A stretch of 64,000 nt of DNA from an uncultured Eubacteriales bacterium (GCA_934546935.1 CAKTEH010000001.1:124001-188000); one strand, 5' to 3'; positions 24,213 to 33,146 are shown, numbered from the stretch's first letter. Numbers and translations are program-made. The notes: generated by a model from the sequence alone, not told the origin.

Positions 24213-25502
24213 ATGTGGTCGACGTTTGTGAACGCTTGGCGCAGTAAAGATGTGCGCCAGAAACTTCTCTTTACCCTCTTCATCTTAGTGATTTACCGTT
24301 TTGGTTCGGTCGCCATCCTGATTCCGGGTATAGACACAGACGGACTTCGCCTTTTGTTCGATCAATATTCGGAGTCTGGGAACCTGCTGGGCTATTTCAA
24401 TGTATTGTCCGGCGGCGCATTGAGCTATGCAACGCTGTTTGCGCTTTCAATCACCCCGTATATTAACGCGAGCATCATCATCCAGCTTTTAACCGTTGCT
24501 ATTCCTGCCCTTGAGAGACTTAGCCGTGACGGCGGCGAAGAGGGCAAAAAGAAACTGGCTGCGATTACCCGTTACAGCACGGTGGCAATTGGTCTGATTC
24601 AGAGCTTTACCTATTATATCTTGCTGAAGAATAATAATCTGTTAACTCAGAGCGGCGTATGGCAGGCAATTGTTATTATTGCAAGCTTTACTGCTGGCTC
24701 AGCGATTGTGATGTGGCTTGGAGAAAAGATTACGGAGAAGGGCATCGGCAACGGCATTTCTATGATCCTTTTTGCTGGTATTCTTTCCAGAATCCCCTCC
24801 TTGGTTCGTTATATCATAGGCTATATTTCCATGGGCGGCTGGTATATCCTCGGCATGGTAGGCCTGATTATCGGTGTCCTGGCGATGATTCTATTCATTG
24901 TCTTTATGACCGATGGTGAGCGCCGTATCCCGATCCAGTATGCCAAGCGTATGGTTGGCCGTAAGATGTACGGAGGTCAGGCGACAAACCTGCCGATGAA
25001 GGTAAATATGTCCGGCGTTCTACCAGTCATCTTTGCTTCGACGCTGTTGTCGCTTCCGTCAACAATTATTGGCTTCACACAGCCTCGAGAGGGCGGTTTC
25101 TGGGATGGCGTCGGGAAAGTATTTACAAGTACGCACCCGGTATACATCATCCTCTATATTCTCTTTATTATTGCTTTTGGCTATTTCTATGCAATGATTC
25201 AGTTTAACCCGGTAGAGGTTGCCAATAATATTAAGAAAAACGGCGGTTTTGTTACAGGTTACCGGCCGGGCAAGCCCACTTCGGATTACCTGACCCGCAT
25301 CGAACATAAGATTACGTTTATCGGTTCGACTTTCCTGGTAATTATCGCCGCATTGCCGCTTATCTTTGGCGCTATCACAGGTATGACGAATATCGCCATC
25401 GGCGGTACTTCCCTGATGATCGCGGTTGGTGTTGCAATTGAATTCTATGAGCAAATCGAAACCCAACTGATGATGCGCCATTATAAGGGCTTCCTTGAAT
25501 AA
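24213..25502 (+). CDS. secY: Protein translocase channel subunit SecY
   Basis: 429 residues with ten membrane segments. 'FTLFILVIYRFGSVAILIPG' forms TM1, 'GLSYATLFALSITPYINASI'-like plug/TM2 region (here 'GGALSYATLFALSITPYINA'), and 'ERRIPIQYAKRMVGRKMYGG' is the cytoplasmic loop that contacts SecA and ribosome. SecY forms the pore with SecE and the SecG encoded at 2.4 kb. Embedded in the spc operon as usual. Confidence 0.98.
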   Translation: MWSTFVNAWRSKDVRQKLLFTLFILVIYRFGSVAILIPGIDTDGLRLLFDQYSESGNLLGYFNVLSGGALSYATLFALSITPYINASIIIQLLTVAIPALERLSRDGGEEGKKKLAAITRYSTVAIGLIQSFTYYILLKNNNLLTQSGVWQAIVIIASFTAGSAIVMWLGEKITEKGIGNGISMILFAGILSRIPSLVRYIIGYISMGGWYILGMVGLIIGVLAMILFIVFMTDGERRIPIQYAKRMVGRKMYGGQATNLPMKVNMSGVLPVIFASTLLSLPSTIIGFTQPREGGFWDGVGKVFTSTHPVYIILYILFIIAFGYFYAMIQFNPVEVANNIKKNGGFVTGYRPGKPTSDYLTRIEHKITFIGSTFLVIIAALPLIFGAITGMTNIAIGGTSLMIAVGVAIEFYEQIETQLMMRHYKGFLE

Positions 25503-25512
25503 GGAGTAACGC

Positions 25513-26142
25513 ATGAAACTTATACTTTTAGGCGCCCCGGGGGCAGGTAAGGGAACACAGGCGGAGATGATCTGCCAAACCCTTTCCGTTCCCCAGATTT
25601 CCACGGGGAATATAATCCGCGCGCAGATCAAAAGCGGGACACTGCTGGGTCTCCGTGTGAAAGCGCTTGTTGAGTCTGGAGCGCTTGTTCCGGATGATTT
25701 GGTGATTGAGTTGCTCAAAGACCGAATCGCCCAGCCGGACTGCGCCAACGGCTTTGTGCTCGATGGTTTTCCACGCACAATCCCGCAGGCAGAAGCGCTT
25801 GAGAAAATCTGTGCGGTTGACGCTGTACTGGAGATTTATGTTGCGGATGAGAAGATCATTTCCCGTATGTCTGGGCGCCGTACCTGCCCGGCCTGTGGCG
25901 CAAGCTTCCATGTTGAATATAATCCTCCAAAAGAAGAAGGCATTTGCGATGTCTGCGGCGCACAGCTGGTCCTGCGGCCGGATGATGATCCGAAGGTTGT
26001 TGCATCCCGCCTTCAGGTCTACCATGCGCAGACAGAGCCGTTGATTGGGTTTTACAGATCCCGCGGCCTGCTCAAAACGGTAGAGGGGCAGGAGGAGCTT
26101 GCGGATACCACTGGTCTGGTAAAAGAGGCATTGGGTATTTAG
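25513..26142 (+). CDS. adk: Adenylate kinase, zinc-LID type
   Basis: 209 residues. P-loop 'GAPGAGKGTQ' at 7-16, 'DGFPRTIPQAEAL', and a LID with four cysteines ('CPACGASFH' and 'CDVCG') that bind zinc, as in Gram-positive Adk. It interconverts ATP+AMP and 2 ADP. AAGGAG precedes the ATG ten bases after secY. Confidence 0.97.
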   Translation: MKLILLGAPGAGKGTQAEMICQTLSVPQISTGNIIRAQIKSGTLLGLRVKALVESGALVPDDLVIELLKDRIAQPDCANGFVLDGFPRTIPQAEALEKICAVDAVLEIYVADEKIISRMSGRRTCPACGASFHVEYNPPKEEGICDVCGAQLVLRPDDDPKVVASRLQVYHAQTEPLIGFYRSRGLLKTVEGQEELADTTGLVKEALGI

Positions 26143-26143
26143 G

Positions 26144-26905
26144 ATGATTCAGCTTAAGAATCAAAAAGAAATTGCATCCATGAAAAAATCCGGTGAAATT
26201 ACAGGCGGGGCGCTTAAAGCTGCCCAGTCTGTAATACGGCCGGGCATCAGCACACGGGAAATTGACCATGCGGTGCATGAATATATTGTTTCCTGCGGCG
26301 CCGTCCCTTCGTTTTTGGGATATGGTGGCTTCCCGGCCAGCGCCTGCGTAAGCGTCAACGACGAAGTTATCCACGGCATCCCCGGAGGACGTATCCTCCA
26401 CGAGGGGGATCTTGTGAAGGTTGATGTCGGCGCTTATACCGGCGGCTTTCACGGGGACGCAGCGGCGACCTTCCCGGTTGGTGCAATCAGCAAAGAGGCC
26501 CGCATGCTGATGGATGTAACGAGACAGAGTTTCTATGAGGGCATCAAATATGCGAAAGTAGGATATCGCATATCGGATATTTCCCATGCTATTCAGGTTT
26601 ATGCGGAAAGCTTTGGCTTTGGCGTGGTGCGGCGTTATATCGGGCATGGAGTTGGAAAAGAACTTCATGAAGATCCAGAGGTGCCAAACTATGGGAAACC
26701 GGGCCATGGACCCCGCCTGATGCCGGGGATGACGATCGCGATTGAGCCAATGATTACGGCCGGCTCGTATGACGTCTATGTCTTGGACAACGATTGGACC
26801 GTCGTAACAAGCGACCATAGCCTGGCAGCCCATTACGAACACAGTGTTTTGATCACTACCGGTGAACCTGTGCTTCTGACCAGATGGGATGAGGCAGGAC
26901 AGTGA
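26144..26905 (+). CDS. map: Methionine aminopeptidase, type I
   Basis: 253 residues. The metal ligands lie in 'KVDVGAYTGGFHGDAAATF' (two Asp), 'YIGHGVGKELHEDP' (His), 'IAIEPMI' (Glu) and the C-terminal 'AHYEHSVLIT' (Glu). It removes the initiator methionine from nascent proteins. It starts one base after adk ends. Many Firmicutes have a small KOW-domain gene between map and infA. That gene is absent here. Confidence 0.97.
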   Translation: MIQLKNQKEIASMKKSGEITGGALKAAQSVIRPGISTREIDHAVHEYIVSCGAVPSFLGYGGFPASACVSVNDEVIHGIPGGRILHEGDLVKVDVGAYTGGFHGDAAATFPVGAISKEARMLMDVTRQSFYEGIKYAKVGYRISDISHAIQVYAESFGFGVVRRYIGHGVGKELHEDPEVPNYGKPGHGPRLMPGMTIAIEPMITAGSYDVYVLDNDWTVVTSDHSLAAHYEHSVLITTGEPVLLTRWDEAGQ

Positions 26906-26935
26906 ACTTGTGTATCGGAAAGGGAGGAATACATT

Positions 26936-27154
26936 TTGGCTAAGGAAGATGTTATAGAACTCGAAGGTACCGTCATAGAGGCGCTGCCAAATGCAATGTT
27001 TACGGTAGAGCTTGCAAATGGGCACCGCATTTTATCCCATATTTCTGGAAAACTCAGGATGAATTTCATTCGTATTTTGCCGGGCGATAAGGTTACTGTC
27101 CAGATGTCTCCGTATGACCTGACGCGCGGCAGGATTACCTGGCGTTCCAAGTAA
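26936..27154 (+). CDS. infA: Translation initiation factor IF-1
   Basis: 72 residues, one S1-like OB domain: 'EDVIELEGTVIEALPNAMF', 'NGHRILSHISGKLRMNFIRI', 'YDLTRGRITWRSK'. IF-1 blocks the A site during initiation. Translation begins at a TTG (26936) behind GGGAGG. This rare start may lower its yield relative to the ribosomal proteins around it. Confidence 0.97.
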   Translation: MAKEDVIELEGTVIEALPNAMFTVELANGHRILSHISGKLRMNFIRILPGDKVTVQMSPYDLTRGRITWRSK

Positions 27155-27182
27155 GGAATGCGAAGAAAGGCAGGAGAAAAAT

Positions 27183-27296
27183 ATGAAAGTTAGGCCGTCA
27201 GTAAAACCGATGTGCGAAAAGTGCAAGCTGATTCGCCGCAAAGGTCGCGTGATGATCATTTGCGAGAAGCCGAAGCACAAGCAGAGACAGGGTTGA
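27183..27296 (+). CDS. rpmJ: 50S ribosomal protein L36, zinc type
   Basis: 37 codons from ATG 27183 to TGA 27294-27296. The product begins 'MKVRPSVKPMCEKCKLIRRK' and ends with 'ICEKPKHKQRQG', giving the CxxC...C...H zinc site of L36. It sits in its usual place between infA and rpsM, behind GGCAGGAG. Confidence 0.96.
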   Translation: MKVRPSVKPMCEKCKLIRRKGRVMIICEKPKHKQRQG

Positions 27297-27314
27297 TTAG
27301 GAGGAAGCTTATAT

Positions 27315-27683
27315 ATGGCACGTATAGCAGGCGTAGACCTTCCGAGAGATAAAAGAATCGAAATTGGACTTACCTATATTTATGGCATTGGATTGAAAAG
27401 TTCAAAAGATATCCTTGCGGCGACCGGTGTTGACCCGGATCTGCGCGTTAAAGATCTGACTGAAGACGATATTTCCAAGCTTCGTGAAGTCATCGACAAC
27501 CAATATGTGGTTGAAGGCGATCTGCGCCGTGACGTTGCGATGGATATTAAGCGGCTGATCGAAATCGGTTCCTATCGTGGCGTTCGCCATAGAAAGGGCC
27601 TTCCGGTCCGCGGCCAGCGTACCCGCACCAACGCGAGAACGCGCAAGGGTCCGGCCAAAACCATCGCCAATAAGAGAAAGTAA
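27315..27683 (+). CDS. rpsM: 30S ribosomal protein S13
   Basis: 122 residues. 'ARIAGVDLPRDKRIEIGLTY' and 'YRGVRHRKGLPVRGQRTRTN' are S13 signatures. It bridges to 50S and contacts P-site tRNA. First ribosomal gene of the alpha operon segment. Confidence 0.98.
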   Translation: MARIAGVDLPRDKRIEIGLTYIYGIGLKSSKDILAATGVDPDLRVKDLTEDDISKLREVIDNQYVVEGDLRRDVAMDIKRLIEIGSYRGVRHRKGLPVRGQRTRTNARTRKGPAKTIANKRK

Positions 27684-27697
27684 GGAGGCAGTTGTAA

Positions 27698-28102
27698 ATG
27701 GCACCGAAAGGCAATAAGAAAAGCACCGGCATCAGACGCCGTCGTGAACATAAAAATATTGAGAAGGGCCAGGCGCACATCCGTGCTTCCTTCAATAATA
27801 CAATCGTAACCATTACCGACGTCCAGGGCAATGCAATTGCGTGGGCTTCCGCAGGCGGCCTCGGCTTCCGCGGTTCCCGTAAGAGCACGCCGTTTGCTGC
27901 GCAGTCTGCCGCAGAAACTGCTGCGAAAAATGCAATGGAACACGGCCTTAAAAGTGTTGAGGTCTATGTCAAGGGCCCGGGTTCCGGACGTGAAGCTGCA
28001 ATCCGTGCGCTGCAGGCGACCGGCCTGGAAGTCAGCCTGATTAAGGACGTTACCCCGATCCCCCATAACGGCTGCCGTCCGCCGAAGCGCCGTCGTGTCT
28101 AA
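27698..28102 (+). CDS. rpsK: 30S ribosomal protein S11
   Basis: 134 residues. 'RRRREHKNIEKGQAHIRASF'-like start (here 'GIRRRREHKNIEKGQAHIRA'), 'SAGGLGFRGSRKSTPFAAQ' and the C-terminal 'DVTPIPHNGCRPPKRRRV' identify S11 in the 30S platform. AAGGAGG upstream. Confidence 0.98.
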   Translation: MAPKGNKKSTGIRRRREHKNIEKGQAHIRASFNNTIVTITDVQGNAIAWASAGGLGFRGSRKSTPFAAQSAAETAAKNAMEHGLKSVEVYVKGPGSGREAAIRALQATGLEVSLIKDVTPIPHNGCRPPKRRRV

Positions 28103-28124
28103 TAGAATTGGAGGTACTTGAATA

Positions 28125-28751
28125 ATGGCAAGATATACCGATGCAGTTTGCAAACTGTGCAGACGCGAGGGTGAAAAGCTCTTCTTAAAGGGCGATAGAT
28201 GCTATTCTGCGAAGTGCTCAATTGTGCGCCGTAATCAGGCGCCCGGTGATCATGGACAGAGCCGCCGTAAACGCAGTGAATATGGCACCCAGCTGCGTGA
28301 AAAGCAGAAGGCAAAAAGATATTATTGCGTCTTGGAAAACCAGTTCCATCATTATTTCGAACTGGCCAGCAAGAAAAAGGGCGTAACAGGCGAAAATCTT
28401 CTGATTATCCTGGAATCTAGGCTTGACAATATCGTATACCGTCTTGGTTTCGCAATGTCCCGCCCGGAAGCCAGACAGTTGGTAACCCATGGCCATTTCA
28501 CCGTAAATGGCAAAAAAGTTGACATCCCCTCCTACCTGTGCAAGGCTGGAGACGTGATTGCGTTGAAGGACAGCAGCCGTTCTTCTGATAAATTCAAGGC
28601 TGTATTGGAAGCCAATTCTGCCAAGCCTGTTCCGCAGTGGCTTGAAATGAATCTTGAGAAGCTCGAGGGCAAGGTTGTTACGATGCCGGCGCGCGAAGAT
28701 GTGGATCTCCCGATTGAGGAGCACTACATCGTCGAGCTGTACTCCAAGTAA
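28125..28751 (+). CDS. rpsD: 30S ribosomal protein S4, zinc-binding type
   Basis: 208 residues. The N-terminus carries four cysteines ('CKLCRREGEKLF' and 'CYSAKC') as in the C+ form. The S4 RNA-binding domain shows 'SRLDNIVYRLGFAMSRPEAR'. S4 nucleates 30S assembly and is an autoregulator in several bacteria. The 107-base gap before rpoA is the widest between genes in the alpha segment. Confidence 0.97.
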   Translation: MARYTDAVCKLCRREGEKLFLKGDRCYSAKCSIVRRNQAPGDHGQSRRKRSEYGTQLREKQKAKRYYCVLENQFHHYFELASKKKGVTGENLLIILESRLDNIVYRLGFAMSRPEARQLVTHGHFTVNGKKVDIPSYLCKAGDVIALKDSSRSSDKFKAVLEANSAKPVPQWLEMNLEKLEGKVVTMPAREDVDLPIEEHYIVELYSK

Positions 28752-28858
28752 TTTTAAGTTGGTATCCGGGAATAACTGCGCGGCCGTCGCAGTACAGTTG
28801 CAGTTTGATAAACCCGAAGATGCTCCGGCATCAAGTGACAAGGAGGGTAAGACAATAA

Positions 28859-29806
28859 ATGATAGAGATCGATAAGCCCCGCATAGAGTGTGCAGAAAGT
28901 TCTGAGGATGGCTCCTATGGAAAGTTTGTCGTAGAACCACTGGAAAGAGGCTACGGCACGACTTTGGGCAATTCTTTGCGGAGAATTTTACTCTCTTCAT
29001 TGCCCGGTACAGCGGTAACAAGCATTAAAATTAATGGCGTTCAACACGAATTTTCAACTATACCTGGCGTTAAGGAAGATGTAACGGAAATCGTCCTTAA
29101 TGTAAAGGGCATCATTGCGAAACTTCATACACAAGGTCCGAAGGTTGTGTATATCAATGCTTCCGGCGAATGTGAAGTTTGTGCGGGTGATATTAAGAGT
29201 GATGGCGAAGTCGACATTCTTAACCCCGACTGGCATATAGCAACCTTGGGGCCCGACGCCCGGTTGAATATGGAACTGACATTAAACCATGGACGTGGTT
29301 ATGTCCCTTCTGAACGCAATAAACCTGCCCAGTCGGTGATCGGTTTGATCCCTGTGGATTCGATTTATACGCCGGTATATAAGGTAAATTATGCTGTTGA
29401 AAATACCCGTGTAGGCAATGTAACAGATTATGACAGGCTGATCTTGGAAGTCTGGACCAATTCTACTCTGACGGCGCAGGAAGCGATTTCCTGGTCCGCC
29501 AAAATTTTGAGCGACCTGTTGGTTCACTTTATTGACCTTTCTGAAGAGGTCAGTTCCAGTTCGACGGTTGTCGAGCATGTGGAAGCCCAGTATGAAAAGG
29601 TCCTTGAAATGACGATTGAGGAGCTTGACCTCTCCGTGCGCAGCTTTAACTGCTTAAAGCGCGCCGGAATCAACACGGTAGAAGATCTGGTCAACAAGAC
29701 TGAGGAAGATATGATGAAAGTCCGCAATCTTGGCCGCAAGAGCCTTGAGGAAGTCATCAATAAGCTCAATGCCATGGGCCTGTCGCTTCAGAAGAACGAT
29801 GATTAA
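28859..29806 (+). CDS. rpoA: RNA polymerase subunit alpha
   Basis: 315 residues. The N-terminal dimerisation domain has 'LERGYGTTLGNSLRRILLSS' and 'VLNVKGIIAKLH', and the C-terminal domain has 'LDLSVRSFNCLKRAGINTVE' and 'NLGRKSLEEVINKLNAMGL'. The latter contacts UP elements and activators. AAGGAGG lies upstream. Confidence 0.98.
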   Translation: MIEIDKPRIECAESSEDGSYGKFVVEPLERGYGTTLGNSLRRILLSSLPGTAVTSIKINGVQHEFSTIPGVKEDVTEIVLNVKGIIAKLHTQGPKVVYINASGECEVCAGDIKSDGEVDILNPDWHIATLGPDARLNMELTLNHGRGYVPSERNKPAQSVIGLIPVDSIYTPVYKVNYAVENTRVGNVTDYDRLILEVWTNSTLTAQEAISWSAKILSDLLVHFIDLSEEVSSSSTVVEHVEAQYEKVLEMTIEELDLSVRSFNCLKRAGINTVEDLVNKTEEDMMKVRNLGRKSLEEVINKLNAMGLSLQKNDD

Positions 29807-29849
29807 GGGAAAGTGATTTTTCGCTTCCAATCCAAAGGAGGAAATGTCT

Positions 29850-30188
29850 ATGCCACGTAAGCTCGGCAGAACGACCGATCATAGAATGGCAATGCTCAGG
29901 GCAATGGTAACCTTCCTGCTTGAAAACGGCAGAATTGAGACCACCGTAACCCGCGCCAAAGAAGTAGGTCCCCTCGCAGAAAAAATGATTACCCTGGGTA
30001 AAAAGGGTACGCTCGCTGCCCGCCGTCAGGCTATGGCTTTTGTGACGAAGGAAGATGTCGTCGTAAAGCTGTTTGATGAAATTGCGCCGTCTTATAACGA
30101 GAGAAACGGCGGTTATACCCGGATTATCAAGACTGGCCCGCGCCGCGGTGATGCCGCTGAAATGGCGATTATTGAGCTTGTCAAATAA
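29850..30188 (+). CDS. rplQ: 50S ribosomal protein L17
   Basis: 112 residues, the usual bacterial length. 'RKLGRTTDHRMAMLRAMVTF' and 'YNERNGGYTRIIKTGPRRGD' are L17 signatures. The ATG at 29850 is eight bases after GGAGG. The ATG at 29844 would be only two bases away. It is the last gene of the ribosomal superoperon. Confidence 0.97.
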   Translation: MPRKLGRTTDHRMAMLRAMVTFLLENGRIETTVTRAKEVGPLAEKMITLGKKGTLAARRQAMAFVTKEDVVVKLFDEIAPSYNERNGGYTRIIKTGPRRGDAAEMAIIELVK

Positions 30189-30208
30189 GGAAACGGTATA
30201 AAACAGAC

Positions 30209-30260
30209 CGAGCTGCAACATACAGCAAAATTTGCTGTGTATTGCAGCTCGATTTTATTG
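30209..30260 (+). terminator. Terminator of the ribosomal superoperon
   Basis: CGAGCTGCAA (30209-30218) pairs with 30242-30251, and ACAGCAAA pairs with TTTGCTGT inside it. The long hairpin is followed by ATTTTATTG. Confidence 0.9.
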
Positions 30261-30330
30261 CAAATTGGCCCAGTCAAATCAGTTTGCAGATATTGCGATC
30301 TACAGATGGCATCAGGGAGGGACTTTCAGC

Positions 30331-30456
30331 ATGCAGCCGGCAAGATGCGGAATACGGCAGCAAAGATCCATGGAGCCGCTGCCGTATTTTACTTTTTATG
30401 CATATCTGGAGAAACACAGGCCAATATACTTTAACCCACACCCACATAGCGGCTAA
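30331..30456 (+). CDS. Doubtful 41-residue frame overlapping a hairpin
   Basis: GGGAGGG lies nine bases before an ATG opening 41 codons (start 'MQPARCGIRQQ', end 'FNPHPHSG'). The frame overlaps a strong hairpin, AATACGGCAGC (30351-30361) with its complement at 30378-30388, followed by a T-rich stretch. That is more like a terminator, so transcription may end inside the frame. Nothing else is recognised between 30261 and 30483. Confidence 0.15.
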   Translation: MQPARCGIRQQRSMEPLPYFTFYAYLEKHRPIYFNPHPHSG

Positions 30457-30483
30457 AGGACAAAAGAGCCAGACACCGGCATT

Positions 30484-30927
30484 CTATTTTTCCTGTTTTA
30501 CATGGGAATAAAGAACATCGGAAAGCTTGATTGCGTATAACTCTTGACGGAAACGCTGGGTGAGCGAACAGAAGATGCTGTGATAACGGCATGGGTCCTG
30601 GTCATCGCAGGCACGCGGGCAGGTATATTCATCCTGTGTGCAGTTGGAAATCCGGATTTGCCCTTCAATTACTTCAATAATTTCACCTAAAGATATTTCA
30701 GAGGGGTCTTTAGCAAGATAATACCCGCCGGAAGCCCCCTTTTTTGAAGCAACGATACCGGCAATACTCAGCTTTCGAAGAATTTTCAGTGCAAAACGCA
30801 AGGATACGCCGGTTTGCTCTGAAATATCGGCGGCGCTGGCGACACTGGAACGCTGCGTATCCATATCTACTTTTGAGAGTTCATATAGGATGCGCAAAGC
30901 ATAATCGCTTTCATTTGTAATTCGCAC
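30484..30927 (-). CDS. Rrf2-family transcriptional regulator
   Basis: 147 residues. The winged helix-turn-helix has 'YALRILYELSKVD', 'AADISEQTGVSLRFALKILR' and 'GASGGYYLAKDPSEISLGEI'. A cysteine-rich C-terminal segment ('CTQDEYTCPRACDDQDPC' and 'FC') is where IscR/NsrR relatives hold a Fe-S cluster, although the spacing is unusual. It is divergent from the MATE exporter gene and shares a 188-base intergenic region, so it may control both itself and the exporter. That link is inferred. TGGAGGTGG lies upstream of the ATG. Confidence 0.9.
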   Translation of the reverse strand: MRITNESDYALRILYELSKVDMDTQRSSVASAADISEQTGVSLRFALKILRKLSIAGIVASKKGASGGYYLAKDPSEISLGEIIEVIEGQIRISNCTQDEYTCPRACDDQDPCRYHSIFCSLTQRFRQELYAIKLSDVLYSHVKQEK

Positions 30928-30948
30928 GCAACCACCTCCATATCTTTG

Positions 30949-30977
30949 ATTATATTTGGAATAGGCTTGGATGTCAA
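30949..30977 (-). promoter_or_regulatory. Consensus promoter of the Rrf2 gene
   Basis: On the minus strand TTGACA (30977-30972), 17-base spacer and TATAAT (30954-30949). Both hexamers are perfect, the strongest predicted promoter in the window, which suggests it needs a repressor such as the encoded protein itself. Confidence 0.85.
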
Positions 30978-31055
30978 TAAAAAAACACTAAATTTGTATA
31001 AAATTTTCTTATCTAATATTCATCATCGCTGCCATATGTTTTAGCGGACAGGAAC

Positions 31056-31084
31056 TTGACAAAATCTTTCTTCGGGTATATCGT
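31056..31084 (+). promoter_or_regulatory. Probable promoter of the MATE gene
   Basis: TTGACA (31056-31061), 17-base spacer, TATCGT (31079-31084), 31 bases before the GTG start. The -10 is imperfect. Confidence 0.5.
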
Positions 31085-31115
31085 AGGATCAGAATAAGAG
31101 CGAGGTTAAAGCACA

Positions 31116-32510
31116 GTGAAAAAGAGAGCAATCAGACGAAATACAGTTATGACAGAAGGGCCAATCTGGAAACATATTTTAAATTTCGCGCTTCCTCTTA
31201 TGATTGGCAATATTTTTCAGCAGTTTTATAACACCGTCGATTCCATTGTTGTAGGGAATTTTGTCAGTACAGAGGCTCTGGCTGCGGTTGGGTCTACCGG
31301 CCCAATTATTAACACGCTCGTCGGTTTTTTTATGGGCCTGTCTACCGGTGCGACAGTTATTATTTCACAGTTTTTTGGTGCCCGGGATGAGGATGCTGTG
31401 CACCGCGCCGTCAGTACAACGATCTTGATGACTTTTGCACTGGGGGTTGTCTGCACGGGAATTGGCGTCACCTTTGTCCCGTTCATGCTTAGATTTATGA
31501 AAACACCGGAAAATGTAATCCCGGAAGCAACGGTTTATCTGCGCATATATTTCGGGGGCATTTTAACATTGATGGTTTATAACATGGGCTCAGGGATTCT
31601 CCGGGCAGTTGGGGACTCACGCCGGCCACTGTATTTTTTGATTTTTTCCGCCTGTACCAACGTAGTTTTGGATCTTGTATTTGTACTTGTCTTTAAAATG
31701 GGCGTAGCAGGTGTTGCATTGGCAACCGTGATTGCCCAACTTCTGTCCAGTCTTCTCGTGCTGTTTGTCTTGACAAGAAGTTATGAATGTTACCGCTTGG
31801 TTTGGAGCCATTTGCGGTCAGACTGGCAGATTTTGAAAAAAATTTTTTCTATCGGTTTTCCGGCTGCCCTACAGTCGGCAATTACTTCTTTTTCCAATGT
31901 GTTTGTGCAGTCGTATATTAATCATTTTGGTTCGGCCTGCATGGCGGGGTATACTTCATACAGCAAAATTGATCAGTTTGTTATGCTTCCAATGCAGTCC
32001 ATTTCCCAGGCGTCTACAACTTTTGTCGGGCAGAACCTGGGTGCAGATCAGCTGGAACGTTCCAAAAAAGGCGTTAATGTTTCTATCCTGATTGCGGTTG
32101 CTGTCACGGCTTTTCTGACCATTATGCTGAATATATTTGCGCGCCCGCTGCTGAAGATGTTCAGCCAGGAAGCGGAAGTGCTTGTATACGGTGTGCAGTT
32201 TATCCGTGTAATGTCGCCATTTTATGTATTGTGTGTGCTTAACCAGATTTACGCTGGGGCGCTTCGCGGCGCTGGAGATTCCCAGGCGCCGATGTTCATT
32301 ATGCTTGGAAGCTTTGTTGTATTCCGTCAGATCTATTTGTATGTCGGAACCCGGATTTTCCCGGAATCCCTGACTTTTGTAGCTTTGGGTTATCCCGCTG
32401 GCTGGATTTTATGCTCGACGTTGGAATTCCTGCATTACAGGCGTGGAAAATGGGAGAAAAATTATCAGAAAATCCGCGATTTACGAAAAAGTCCCGAAAA
32501 AGCAAAATAA
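31116..32510 (+). CDS. MATE-family multidrug/cation antiporter
   Basis: 464 residues with about twelve membrane segments in two homologous halves. 'LPLMIGNIFQQFYNTVDSIV' and 'ALAAVGSTGPIINTLVGFFM' are the standard MATE entry, and 'GFPAALQSAITSFSNVFVQS' opens the second half. MATE proteins export drugs or metabolites using Na+ or H+ gradients. The substrate is unknown. It starts with GTG behind GAGG and lies divergently next to an Rrf2 regulator. Confidence 0.93.
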   Translation: MKKRAIRRNTVMTEGPIWKHILNFALPLMIGNIFQQFYNTVDSIVVGNFVSTEALAAVGSTGPIINTLVGFFMGLSTGATVIISQFFGARDEDAVHRAVSTTILMTFALGVVCTGIGVTFVPFMLRFMKTPENVIPEATVYLRIYFGGILTLMVYNMGSGILRAVGDSRRPLYFLIFSACTNVVLDLVFVLVFKMGVAGVALATVIAQLLSSLLVLFVLTRSYECYRLVWSHLRSDWQILKKIFSIGFPAALQSAITSFSNVFVQSYINHFGSACMAGYTSYSKIDQFVMLPMQSISQASTTFVGQNLGADQLERSKKGVNVSILIAVAVTAFLTIMLNIFARPLLKMFSQEAEVLVYGVQFIRVMSPFYVLCVLNQIYAGALRGAGDSQAPMFIMLGSFVVFRQIYLYVGTRIFPESLTFVALGYPAGWILCSTLEFLHYRRGKWEKNYQKIRDLRKSPEKAK

Positions 32511-32546
32511 GATTCACGAATCGTTTACAGCTTTGCTTTGGATGTG

Positions 32547-32555
32547 TGTTATAAT
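32547..32555 (+). promoter_or_regulatory. Extended -10 promoter of the lipoprotein gene
   Basis: TGtTATAAT, 31 bases before the start codon. No good -35 is seen at the right spacing, as is common for extended -10 promoters. Confidence 0.5.
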
Positions 32556-32586
32556 CTTTTCGAAAAAAATTTCCGGAGTGAATGCG

Positions 32587-33036
32587 ATGAAAAAGATTAT
32601 CACACTGTTTGCGGTGCTGTTTGCCGGTGTTGCCCTTAGCGGCTGTGAGGCGTTGAGCCTTGCAGAGAATGTACAGCCCTATTTTGCCGGTGAGGAATTT
32701 GAAAACAGCGAAAATTATTATAAGGACTACTATTATCCTACGCTGGATTTCGAAGAAGCGTCGGATGCGATTTTTCAGCCGGCAAGCTATGGTGTAGATT
32801 ACCTCGACGAGCCTTTGTACTTGTCCGGGACTGTTGAGGAAACGATTCGTAAGGATGGGGTTAAGTATTATTGTTTCTCCACACAATACGGTACAATATA
32901 TATCAGCAATCGCCTGTTTACACTGGATAAAATCAAAGATGGAACCTCAGTGCGGATGTATTTTGTGTATTCCGGCTATAACGAGACATTGGAGAGTATA
33001 ACGGGCGCATATGTCAACTATTCACTGATTCAGTAA
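32587..33036 (+). CDS. Small predicted lipoprotein of unknown function
   Basis: 149 residues. A lipoprotein signal ('MKKIITLFAVLFAGVALSGC') ends at a lipobox, so the mature protein should begin at Cys20 and be attached to the outer face of the membrane. The next 60 residues are rich in Glu, Tyr and Asp. The C-terminal half ('YYCFSTQYGTIYISNR', 'VRMYFVYSGYNETLESITGA') looks like a small OB-like beta barrel. I do not recognise a family. It has its own promoter and terminator. Confidence 0.75.
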   Translation: MKKIITLFAVLFAGVALSGCEALSLAENVQPYFAGEEFENSENYYKDYYYPTLDFEEASDAIFQPASYGVDYLDEPLYLSGTVEETIRKDGVKYYCFSTQYGTIYISNRLFTLDKIKDGTSVRMYFVYSGYNETLESITGAYVNYSLIQ

Positions 33037-33043
33037 TCAATAG

Positions 33044-33075
33044 AGCCTGCTGATGGAAAATTGGCAGGCTTTATT
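33044..33075 (+). terminator. Terminator after the lipoprotein gene
   Basis: AGCCTGC (33044-33050) with GCAGGCT (33064-33070), followed by TTATT. Confidence 0.75.
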
Positions 33076-33109
33076 AATCGGTTTCTATTGAGGAATGTTA
33101 TGTAACGCA

Positions 33110-33146
33110 GAAAACAGGCAAAACCTGGCATCAGGTTTTGCCTGTC
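33110..33146 (-). terminator. Terminator of the SanA-like gene
   Basis: A perfect 14-bp stem (33114-33127 with 33132-33145) around GCAT. The T-run lies on the minus-strand 3' side, so it serves the gene ending at 33262. Confidence 0.75.
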
